Shown piece after piece: positions 44,611 to 51,960 of a stretch of DNA of 64,000 nucleotides. The notes under the pieces were generated by a model. That model saw only the letters and a list, made by a program, of their open reading frames with translations. It was not told the DNA's origin and searched no databases. Location: assembly GCF_002848005.1 (NCBI RefSeq), contig NZ_PKHX01000004.1:62001-126000 (forward strand). Direction: 5' to 3'. Positions within the stretch are counted from its first letter, which is position 1, and each line of letters begins with the position of its first letter. The translations under genes and the position numbers were made by a program. Source of the DNA: Varibaculum cambriense (GTDB taxonomy: Bacteria > Actinomycetota > Actinomycetes > Actinomycetales > Actinomycetaceae).

Positions 44611-45306
44611 TTAGTTTTCCCGCCCTAGATATTCCAAAATATATCCGCCTCCGCGCAGGGTATGAATCATTTCATCACTGCCGGCCGCCCGCAGTTTGGC
44701 GCGCAAGCGGTAAATAGTAGTTTTTACCATATCGCGACCCCCGGAGGTAGAAGTGGTTTCCCAAACTTGGTTTAGTAGTTCCCGAATGGTTACTACTCCC
44801 CCGTTTGCCTCGGCTAATACTCGCAGTAACTTAAATTCGGTTTCTGACAGCTTTAAATCTTTAGCTTGATAGTAGGCGCGTCCCCGTGCGGTATCGAGCG
44901 AAAGGGGGCCAAGTTCCCGCCGGGGTTCTACCTGCCGCATTTTATGGGTACGCCGTAAAATCGCTTCTACCCGCAAGGATAGTTCCCGGGGAGAAAAGGG
45001 TTTAGGTAAATAGTCATCGGCCCCCGCCTGCAACCCTTCGATGCGTTGCTGCGGATCTCCCAGGGCAGTAAGCATTAGAATTGGAACTTTTACCGCTGAC
45101 CTAATGCGTTTTGCCAGCTCTACCCCCGATCCATCCGGCAACATTAAATCCAGTATCACCAGTGCTAAATCTGAAGATTTCACCAGTTTCCAGGCCGAGG
45201 CCGCGCCGGAGGCCTCCAGGACTTCACAACCGGTTTCCTCCAGGGTGTAACGAACAATTTCGCGCATTTGTGATTCGTCATCTACTACCAGCACCAGTGG
45301 TTTCAC
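44611..45306 (-). CDS. OmpR/PhoB-family response regulator
   Basis: A 231-residue two-domain regulator. The receiver domain has VVDDESQ, the phospho-acceptor Asp in LVILDLMLPDGSG, MLTALG and DDYLPKPFSPREL. The winged-helix domain has LKLSETEFKLLRVLAEANGGVVTIRELLNQVW and TTIYRLRAKL, ending with the typical IHTLRGGGYILE. Its ATG overlaps the histidine-kinase stop by four bases. It lies 122 bases upstream of the organophosphate antiporter on the same strand, so the antiporter is a likely target. No direct evidence ties it to a stimulus. Confidence 0.92.
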   Translation of the reverse strand: MKPLVLVVDDESQMREIVRYTLEETGCEVLEASGAASAWKLVKSSDLALVILDLMLPDGSGVELAKRIRSAVKVPILMLTALGDPQQRIEGLQAGADDYLPKPFSPRELSLRVEAILRRTHKMRQVEPRRELGPLSLDTARGRAYYQAKDLKLSETEFKLLRVLAEANGGVVTIRELLNQVWETTSTSGGRDMVKTTIYRLRAKLRAAGSDEMIHTLRGGGYILEYLGREN

Positions 45307-46079
45307 TTTGTTCCTCCCTTGGGCAGACTCACTACAAATGTAGTTCCTCTCTCCTCTAGAGTGTCAACCATTATTTCTCCCCCATGGCCGCGAACGATCT
45401 GGGAAACTACCCCCAACCCTAGTCCCGCCCCGGAGTTCGCCGTCGCGGCCTGGGTGGTTTGTCCCCCGTAATAGGTAAACAAATCACGGCGCTGACTCTT
45501 AGAGATTCCGGCGCCATTATCGGTGGCTTCTAAAATAACTTGCGATCCGTCCTGGAAAGAACGCACCACTATTTTTACACCTTCTCGGCAGTGGCGAGCC
45601 GCATTATTGATCAGGTTCCAAATCACCTGCGAGAGTAATTGCCGATCCCCGTATACATAAAGCGGGGCGCCCGGATCGGTTAACAAAATATCTACCGCTA
45701 AGATTTCTCGCACCTGCGAGGCTGCCTCCCGCACGAGCGCCCGCAAATCCACATCTTCTTTTTCTAGTCTTAGCCCCGAGCCACGAATCTTGGCACCGGT
45801 TAAAAAGGTTTCCGCTAGGCGAATCGCGTGCGCGGAGTTAGTGGTAACGGTGTGCAACAGACGGCTTTGTCGCTCATCCAAAGGAGTAGATTCTAAAAGT
45901 TCCGCCGCCCCAGAAATCAGCGCCAAAGGGGTACGAATTTCATGGGACAAAATATCGGTATTGGTAGCCTCACTCGGCAGGTTCGCTCTGCGCCGAGGCA
46001 GATGCCAAATCCATTTATGTAGACCGTAGCCGCCTAAGATTCCGGCGGCTAAACCAATTAGGAAAACTAGGATTTCCAC
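45303..46079 (-). CDS. Small membrane-anchored histidine kinase
   Basis: A 258-residue sensor with a single N-terminal span (residues 2-24, ILVFLIGLAAGILGGYGLHKW) and almost no extracellular part. The HisKA block reads LSHEIRTPLALISGAAELL with the phospho-accepting His. The HATPase domain has N-box NLINNAARH, G1 DNGAGISK and G2 GAGLGLGVVSQIVRGHGG. A sensor with no periplasmic domain probably reads a membrane or intracellular cue, or a partner protein. The GTG start is two bases after the MerR-gene stop, linking it to the garA-ftsR-merR transcript. Confidence 0.9.
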   Translation of the reverse strand: MEILVFLIGLAAGILGGYGLHKWIWHLPRRRANLPSEATNTDILSHEIRTPLALISGAAELLESTPLDERQSRLLHTVTTNSAHAIRLAETFLTGAKIRGSGLRLEKEDVDLRALVREAASQVREILAVDILLTDPGAPLYVYGDRQLLSQVIWNLINNAARHCREGVKIVVRSFQDGSQVILEATDNGAGISKSQRRDLFTYYGGQTTQAATANSGAGLGLGVVSQIVRGHGGEIMVDTLEERGTTFVVSLPKGGTK

Positions 46080-46081
46080 CG

Positions 46082-46633
46082 CTATCCGGCATTTCGCCGC
46101 GCCCGGGCAGCCGCAAGCTCATCGGGAACTTTCAGTTCTTGCTTGGCCGACTCTACCGGCAGTTCCGCTAAGGTGCCTTCAATCTCTCGCCAAACCCGGC
46201 CTACCGCGATACCGAATACGCCTTGTCCCCCTTGCACCAGGTCGATTACCTCGTCGGTGGAGGTGCATTCGTAAACCGAGGCTCCATCGGACATTAGGGT
46301 GATGGAGGAAAGAGACTCTACTCCCCGCTTAGATAGGGCGTCGACCGCTATTCGGATCTGTTGCAGGGAAACACCCGTATCTAGCAGGCGTTTTACAATT
46401 TTTAGTACTAGAATATCGCGGAAAGAATAGAGGCGATGGGAACCGGAACCTTTGGCCGAGCGAATCGTAGGCTCTACCAGTCCAGTGCGTGCCCAATAGT
46501 CCAGTTGCCGGTAGGTTATCCCTGCCGCTTTACAAGCAATAGGGCCGCGATAGCCGGTCTCGGTATCCAGATCCGCTAAGGTATCTCCAAATAACATGCC
46601 TTGCGAACGCTGCGGGCGCGGCTGCCTATCCAT
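46082..46633 (-). CDS. MerR-family regulator (second of the garA cluster)
   Basis: A 183-residue DNA-binding protein. The winged helix is YRGPIACKAAGITYRQLDYWARTGLVEPTIRSAKGSGSHRLYSFRDILVLKIVKRLLDTGVSLQQIRIAVDAL in segments typical of MerR, and the C-terminus resembles the Rv1830-type regulators that follow garA and ftsR in mycobacteria. I place the start at the ATG at 46633, with AGGGAG six bases upstream; an in-frame TTG at 46699 would add 22 unsupported residues. The bifunctional nuclease gene that lies between the two MerR genes in mycobacteria is missing here. Confidence 0.85.
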   Translation of the reverse strand: MDRQPRPQRSQGMLFGDTLADLDTETGYRGPIACKAAGITYRQLDYWARTGLVEPTIRSAKGSGSHRLYSFRDILVLKIVKRLLDTGVSLQQIRIAVDALSKRGVESLSSITLMSDGASVYECTSTDEVIDLVQGGQGVFGIAVGRVWREIEGTLAELPVESAKQELKVPDELAAARARRNAG

Positions 46634-46736
46634 GGACAACTCCCTGACGATTGGTTTAACTACAGTCTTAACGGTATTTTCTTTGCCCTGGTCGGTCAAG
46701 AACCTTTTGCGGAAAGTCTCAAGCTTTACTTGAGGT

Positions 46737-47504
46737 TTAATTCAGCTTTTCCGCAGAAACTCGTACCATCTGCAAAAACATTTGGGCAGCGGCTTCGGAA
46801 AGTTCTTGCGTTTCCGACAGGTGGCGTGCCTTCGCCACGCCGTTAGCGCGGTAACCCACCGGAGTAGCCGCCCGCTCTACCAGGTCTAGTAAACGCAAAG
46901 CCGCAGTTTTTAAAAACCGCAGCTGACGCGGAGGGATCCCCTGTTCCACCAGCAGGCTAGCCAGCTTAACGATTTGGTGACTGCGAGGAGGAAACCGCCC
47001 CGCCAAATCCGGCGAAACCAGTCCCGCCTGTACAAAAGAATCTAATTCGGCAGTGGAAACCCCACTTAGATCCAACAGTTCCCGGGTCGTAAGCGCCCCA
47101 TCCGGCGCTGCAGAAGTAACCAATTGTCCTTCGGAAGCAATCAGACGCGCCGCCTGCTGGGGAGAGGGAACCTCACTGAGAGTATGCCCCGCATCGAGTT
47201 GTGCTAGTTGCTCGCGAATAACCCGCAGCGGCAAGAAAGAGTCGCGTTGGCGAGAAAGACAAAAGCGCACCCTCTCGATATCAGCAGCCGAATATTTGCG
47301 GTATCCCGAGGCAGTGCGCGCCGGGGAAACTATTCCTTGTTCTTCTAAAAAACGCAGCTTGGAGACCGAAATAGTCGGGTACTCTCCTTTTACGCGTTCG
47401 ACTACTTTCCCGATGGAAAAAACCGGTTTAGTGGATACCCCCGCCGGCCAGGACGCAGTTTTTTCCTCTGGCTGCGCATTCCGCCTCGCCGATGCCGCCC
47501 GCAA
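46737..47504 (-). CDS. ftsR: MerR-family regulator FtsR
   Basis: A 255-residue MerR regulator directly after garA, the position of Rv1828 in mycobacteria and of FtsR (cg1631) in Corynebacterium, where it activates ftsZ. The DNA-binding part reads FSIGKVVERVKGEYPTISVSKLRFLEEQGIVSPARTASGYRKYSAADIERVRFCL in segments that match. The C-terminal helical half is long, as in that group. The start is TTG at 47504 with GGAGGG ten bases before it, two bases past the garA stop. The name is by synteny and family, not by experiment. Confidence 0.8.
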   Translation of the reverse strand: MRAASARRNAQPEEKTASWPAGVSTKPVFSIGKVVERVKGEYPTISVSKLRFLEEQGIVSPARTASGYRKYSAADIERVRFCLSRQRDSFLPLRVIREQLAQLDAGHTLSEVPSPQQAARLIASEGQLVTSAAPDGALTTRELLDLSGVSTAELDSFVQAGLVSPDLAGRFPPRSHQIVKLASLLVEQGIPPRQLRFLKTAALRLLDLVERAATPVGYRANGVAKARHLSETQELSEAAAQMFLQMVRVSAEKLN

Positions 47505-47506
47505 CT

Positions 47507-47935
47507 CTAGGAATCCCTCCGCGAAGCATAGTAAACCATCCGGTATTTACCGATTTGTACGCTATCGCCAGTTTTCAACTGGATGGAATCTACCCGTTCG
47601 CGGTTTACATAGGTGCCGTTAAGGGAACCGGCATCCCGAACCACGTAACCGCCCTCTTCACGCACAAAGTTAGCGTGTTTACGCGAAACGGTGACGTCAT
47701 CAAGGAAAATATCGCATTTGGGTTTGCGCCCTACCGTGACTTTCTCCGCATTCAGTAAGAAGCGAGCTCCTACGTTGGGGCCGCGCACGACTACCAGCAA
47801 AGCTGACCCCTCCGGAAGTTGCGCAATGGTAGCGCGAGCATCTTCCGAAAGCGCACTGCCTGCAACCAGATCATCATCCCTAATAGCACCGATAACCGCG
47901 GTAGTTATGGGATCTGCCAAGCCGTTTTCGCTCAT
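47507..47935 (-). CDS. garA: FHA-domain regulator GarA/OdhI
   Basis: A 142-residue actinobacterial switch protein that, when unphosphorylated, inhibits 2-oxoglutarate dehydrogenase and controls glutamate metabolism. The FHA domain (residues about 48-135) shows GARFLLNAEKVTVGRKPKCDIFLDDVTVSRKHANF, DAGSLNGTYVN and a final IGKYRMVYY. The N-terminal tail has adjacent threonines (Thr11-Thr12 in DPITTAV) where the serine/threonine kinases PknB/PknG phosphorylate GarA. AGAGGAGG precedes the ATG. It heads a minus-strand unit with ftsR, merR and the two-component genes. Confidence 0.92.
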   Translation of the reverse strand: MSENGLADPITTAVIGAIRDDDLVAGSALSEDARATIAQLPEGSALLVVVRGPNVGARFLLNAEKVTVGRKPKCDIFLDDVTVSRKHANFVREEGGYVVRDAGSLNGTYVNRERVDSIQLKTGDSVQIGKYRMVYYASRRDS

Positions 47936-48081
47936 GGAGTCCTCCTCTTGCTAGTTCTATGCCTACCTATCCTGGCGGGCTTTTCAATGTTAGCGCAAAA
48001 CTTTTTCCGACTCACCCGTTTGTCACATATTGGTAACAAAAATTTTGGGAGTCGAGAATATAGGGCGGGCGCTGACGCTGG

Positions 48082-48087
48082 TATAGT
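48082..48087 (+). promoter_or_regulatory. -10 element for leaderless purU
   Basis: TATAGT ends seven bases before the purU ATG. The bases between (TTGCGCC) contain no ribosome site. Confidence 0.5.
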
Positions 48088-48094
48088 TTGCGCC

Positions 48095-48949
48095 ATGACC
48101 GAACCCGTATCGCATCTTGTTTTGACCTTGTCTTGTCCTGACCGTCCTGGCATTGTCCATGACGTCACTAAAGTGATTGTCGAGGTAGACGGCAATATTG
48201 TCGATTCTCAACAGTTTGATGACCCGGAAACTAAAAGTTTCTTTATGCGGGTAGAGATTCACACCCGGCGCAATGTAGAGGAAGTCAGGGAGGCTTTCAC
48301 CCCCTTGGCGCAGCAGTATGCGATGCGTTGGAGCGTAAATGAGGTCGGCAAAAAGGTGCGCACCATCATTATGGTTTCCAAAGAGGGACATTGCCTGTCT
48401 GACCTGCTATATCGCCGCCGCAATTTGAATCTACCGCTGGAAGTAGTGGCGGTAATCGGTAACCACCCCGATTTAGCTCCCCTCGCCCAGTTCTATGATG
48501 TGCCCTTCCTGTGTATCCCGGTGACCAAGGACACCAAAGCCAAGGCCGAGGCAGAGCTGCTCGCTCTCATCGATGCGGAAAATGTGGAATTGGTGGTGCT
48601 GGCGCGCTATATGCAAATCTTGTCCGATAAGGTTTGCGAGCGCCTTCACGGCCAAGTGATCAATATTCACCACTCGTTCTTACCTTCTTTTAAAGGCGCG
48701 CGCCCCTATCATCAGGCGCATCAGCGGGGAGTGAAACTGATCGGGGCCACCGCCCATTTCGTAACCCCCGACCTAGACGAAGGCCCGATTATTGCTCAAG
48801 AGGTGATTCCGGTCTCTCACCGCGACTCCACTGCCTCCATGGTGCAAAAGGGACAGGACGTGGAACGACGGGTGCTGGCACAGGCCGTCACCTGGTATTC
48901 CCAGCGGCGAATTCTGCTAAACGGTAACCGCACCGTGGTTTTCGAATAG
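48095..48949 (+). CDS. purU: Formyltetrahydrofolate deformylase
   Basis: Hydrolyses 10-formyl-THF to formate and THF, balancing one-carbon pools. The 284 residues carry an N-terminal ACT domain (LTLSCPDRPGIVHDVTKVI) and a C-terminal formyltransferase-like domain with NIHHSFLPSFKGARPYHQAHQRGVKLIGATAHFV and the catalytic Asp in DLDEGPII. I start at the ATG at 48095; an open frame reaching back to 47819 crosses the divergent garA gene and has no support. A TATAGT element seven bases before the ATG suggests leaderless initiation. Confidence 0.95.
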   Translation: MTEPVSHLVLTLSCPDRPGIVHDVTKVIVEVDGNIVDSQQFDDPETKSFFMRVEIHTRRNVEEVREAFTPLAQQYAMRWSVNEVGKKVRTIIMVSKEGHCLSDLLYRRRNLNLPLEVVAVIGNHPDLAPLAQFYDVPFLCIPVTKDTKAKAEAELLALIDAENVELVVLARYMQILSDKVCERLHGQVINIHHSFLPSFKGARPYHQAHQRGVKLIGATAHFVTPDLDEGPIIAQEVIPVSHRDSTASMVQKGQDVERRVLAQAVTWYSQRRILLNGNRTVVFE

Positions 48950-49008
48950 GACACCTCTAGAGGGATCCGCCCGGCACGTTTTTGCGGGCACGCCCTCGCA
49001 GAAGCGTC

Positions 49009-49869
49009 TTACTTTTGACACTTAGGACACCAGTAGCTGCGCCTGCCGGCCACAATCTGGTCACGAACAATCGCTCCGCAGCGCCGACAGGACTCCCCAG
49101 AGCGCTGGTAAACCCAAAAACGCCCCTGGGAAGGATCATCAGTGGTGCAGATCAAGCCTTCTTTGAGGCCGCGCCGCATCTGGGAACGCAAGTCTTCCCA
49201 TAGTGTCTGCAAGCGCTTTACCGAGACTTTAGCTGCCTGCCGGTTAGGGTTGATCCCGCAGCGGAATAGGCATTCGGCGCGGTAGATATTGCCGGGGCCG
49301 GCGATAAAAGATTGATCCATTACTACTTCCCCGATTCGGCGGGTAGTTTTGCGGGCGCGAGCAATAAAATCCTCAGCCGTGCAAGAATCCACCAGCGGAT
49401 CAGGGCCAAGGCGATCCAAAATTTTCTCTACCCCCGCTTTATCGAGCAGTTCGCATTGGTTCGGACCAGAAAGGTCAGCTACTGCCCGCGAAAACTCTAG
49501 CCGCAGCCGCACATTTTCTCCGGGAGGGATCGGCTGGAACTGGCCAGAAAAATGTTTATAGGTATCCCCGGGGTGTTCGCCCGGCATCCGGGGAGCGCCG
49601 ATATGGCCGGGCAAGGCTATGCCCTCCCCGGCTTGGAACTTCCAGGAACCATACAGCCCCAAATGAACATGCAAAGTGGCTGGCTGGGGAACAGCAAAAT
49701 CTAGGAACAGGTGTTTACCCCACGCCCAGGGGCGAGTAATTTTTGCGTTATCGAGGGCGGCCGCGCCCTCAGCAAAACGTCCCTGCGGGGAGGAGGCACG
49801 CGCAATCCCAAGTTTTGCTAACTCGGTAAAAGCGATGGCTAAACGGTGAATAGAATGTCCCTCTGGCAT
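49009..49869 (-). CDS. Fpg/Nei-family DNA glycosylase
   Basis: Base-excision repair enzyme with N-glycosylase and AP-lyase activities. The 286-residue protein starts MPEGHSIHRLA: Pro2 is the catalytic nucleophile and Glu3 the acid. The MPEGHxxHR start is the Nei (endonuclease VIII) rather than MutM style. The central helix-two-turn-helix is MDQSFIAGPGNIYRAECLF, and the C-terminal zinc finger CRRCGAIVRDQIVAGRRSYWCPKC is complete. It is a single gene convergent with purU and divergent from pepO. It probably repairs oxidised pyrimidines, and possibly overlaps with another family member elsewhere. Confidence 0.9.
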   Translation of the reverse strand: MPEGHSIHRLAIAFTELAKLGIARASSPQGRFAEGAAALDNAKITRPWAWGKHLFLDFAVPQPATLHVHLGLYGSWKFQAGEGIALPGHIGAPRMPGEHPGDTYKHFSGQFQPIPPGENVRLRLEFSRAVADLSGPNQCELLDKAGVEKILDRLGPDPLVDSCTAEDFIARARKTTRRIGEVVMDQSFIAGPGNIYRAECLFRCGINPNRQAAKVSVKRLQTLWEDLRSQMRRGLKEGLICTTDDPSQGRFWVYQRSGESCRRCGAIVRDQIVAGRRSYWCPKCQK

Positions 49870-49919
49870 AGGACAATTCTTGCCTAGGGGGCTACGTTTG
49901 CCAAACCGCCGGGAATATC

Positions 49920-49925
49920 TAGGCT
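49920..49925 (+). promoter_or_regulatory. -10 element for leaderless pepO
   Basis: TAGGCT ends six bases before the ATG of the peptidase gene, the same hexamer and spacing as at 18933-18938. No ribosome site is visible. Confidence 0.45.
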
Positions 49926-49931
49926 TGAAGT

Positions 49932-51911
49932 ATGAGTGAAAATTCCGGCGGGCAGACCCCGCGTATTCAAGATGACCTTTACCGCCATATCAATGGCGCT
50001 TGGCTAGATAGCTATGAAATCCCAGCTGACCGCGCGGTTGATGGGGCTTTCCGCGACCTGGTAGAGGACGCACTGGCTCACTGCCGCACCCTTTGCGAAA
50101 ATGCGGCAGCCGGGAAACTGGAACGCCCGCAGGAAAGTGAAACCAGCAGTGAACGTTGGGATTTTGATGCTAGCCGGATGGGACAGCTCTTTCAGGCTTA
50201 TCTGGATCAAGAAGCGCTCACCGCGCAGGGAACCGCCCCGATTGCTCCCCTGCTAAAAAAAGTGGACTCCTGCGCAAGCCGGGAGGAGTTAGCCCAGGTA
50301 CTGGGAGAGTTGGAGCGGGAAGGCATTGATTCCCCAGTAGCTTTCCTGGTCAGTATCGATGCCGAAAATCCCGAACGCTATATCGGACAGTTCTATCAGG
50401 CGGGGCTGGGATTGCCCGATGAATCCTATTACCATCAGGATGAACACCGCGAAATTCGGGAAAAATACCGGGAATTTTTAGCGCAAATGGCGCGGGAAAG
50501 CGGGATTGCTGCCGCGGGAACGGAAGCCGACTTCGCTCAGCAGATTTTCGATTTTGAAACCGCGTTAGCGGGTCACCATTGGGATGCGGTGCGTAGCCGC
50601 GATGCGCAAGCCACCAATAACCCCACCACTTTTGAGGAGTTTACCCGTAAAAATACCGGGTTTGCCTATACTGCTTGGGCGGACGGTTTGAGGGTAAAAC
50701 TTGAGTCCGGTGCGGATCCGATTAACGTGTATATGCCTTCCTATCAGGAAGGCTTTGCCCAGCTGTGGGCGAACACCGATCTAGCGATCTTAAAACGCTA
50801 TCTGCAGATGAAAGTGGTCCTGGCCTTCGCCCCCTACCTGGCTCCGCAGCTGCAAGAACTCCGCTTTTCTTTCTACGGCACTACTTTGTCGGGGACTCCC
50901 CAGCGCCCCAAGCTATGGAAACGGGCAGTAGGAACCGTGGAATCAGTTTTGGATGAAGCTCTCGGGCGCGCTTACGTGGCCTACCATTTCCCGCCGGAAC
51001 GCCGCGATGCAATGGAGAGACTCGTGGGGGCGCTTTTGGAGGCCTATCGAGAGGGAATCGAAAAACTTGATTGGATGGGGGACGAAACCCGCACGCGCGC
51101 CCTCGAAAAACTGTCCAAATTTACTTACAAAATCGGGTATCCGCGCCGCTGGCGCGACGATAGCGGTCTGCGCTTTAACGAAGGCGACACCCTGGTAGAT
51201 ATGATTCGCGCTTCCAGTGCTTTTGAAACTGACTTCCAGCTGGCGCGGATTTTAAAACCGGTAGATAAAGAAGAATGGCATATGAGCCCGCAAACGGTGA
51301 ACGCCTATTATTCTCCGCTCACTAACGAAATCGTCTTTCCGGCCGCCATTCTGCAGCCCCCATTTTTTGATCCTGAGGCTTCGTATGCCGCTAACTTTGG
51401 CGGTATCGGTGCGGTGATCGGCCACGAAATCGGGCATGGTTTCGATGATCAAGGCTCCCACTATGACGGTGACGGCAAGCTTACCGAATGGTGGACCGAG
51501 GACGACCGGGAAGAGTTTACTAAACGTACCGCAGCGTTAATCGCGCAATACGATAGCTACCGCCCCAGCGAACTGCCGGGCGAGGACGTACACGTCAACG
51601 GCGCCCTCACTATTGGAGAAAACATCGGGGATCTGGGCGGATTAGCGATTGCTTTTAAAGCTTGGAAGAGAGCGCATCCGGAAGAAAGCGACTTGGCACC
51701 AGAGTTCTTTTATTCTTGGGCCCGGGTGTGGCGCACCGCGATTCGCCCCGAAGCGGCTCGCCAACGCCTGGTGATTGACCCCCACTCCCCTGCCGAGTTC
51801 CGCTGTAACGGGGTAGTACGTAACTTGGATGCTTTCCACGATACTTTCCAGACCACGCCCGCGGATAAGCTCTGGATGGAGCCGGAGGAACGGGTAAGAA
51901 TCTGGGAATAG
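49932..51911 (+). CDS. pepO: M13-family metallopeptidase (PepO/neprilysin-like)
   Basis: A 659-residue zinc oligopeptidase without a signal peptide, so cytosolic. The zinc site is VIGHEIGHGFDDQGSHYD (HEIGH), and the third ligand lies in ENIGDLGGLAIAFKAW. The preceding substrate region NAYYSPLTNEIVFPAAILQPPFFD and the C-terminal VDPHSPAEFRCNGVVRNLDAFHDTFQ are classic M13. It would trim short peptides. The aminopeptidase gene follows in the same direction 49 bases on, so the two probably cooperate in peptide turnover. Confidence 0.94.
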   Translation: MSENSGGQTPRIQDDLYRHINGAWLDSYEIPADRAVDGAFRDLVEDALAHCRTLCENAAAGKLERPQESETSSERWDFDASRMGQLFQAYLDQEALTAQGTAPIAPLLKKVDSCASREELAQVLGELEREGIDSPVAFLVSIDAENPERYIGQFYQAGLGLPDESYYHQDEHREIREKYREFLAQMARESGIAAAGTEADFAQQIFDFETALAGHHWDAVRSRDAQATNNPTTFEEFTRKNTGFAYTAWADGLRVKLESGADPINVYMPSYQEGFAQLWANTDLAILKRYLQMKVVLAFAPYLAPQLQELRFSFYGTTLSGTPQRPKLWKRAVGTVESVLDEALGRAYVAYHFPPERRDAMERLVGALLEAYREGIEKLDWMGDETRTRALEKLSKFTYKIGYPRRWRDDSGLRFNEGDTLVDMIRASSAFETDFQLARILKPVDKEEWHMSPQTVNAYYSPLTNEIVFPAAILQPPFFDPEASYAANFGGIGAVIGHEIGHGFDDQGSHYDGDGKLTEWWTEDDREEFTKRTAALIAQYDSYRPSELPGEDVHVNGALTIGENIGDLGGLAIAFKAWKRAHPEESDLAPEFFYSWARVWRTAIRPEAARQRLVIDPHSPAEFRCNGVVRNLDAFHDTFQTTPADKLWMEPEERVRIWE

Positions 51912-51960
51912 GAACACTTGAAAAGTAAGCATTAGGATAGGTCTAAAAACAGGAGAGGTT

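Noticed and set aside
47819..48094. In-frame extension of purU by 92 codons
   Set aside because: It overlaps the divergent garA gene and precedes the conserved ACT-domain start; a -10 element sits just before the ATG at 48095.
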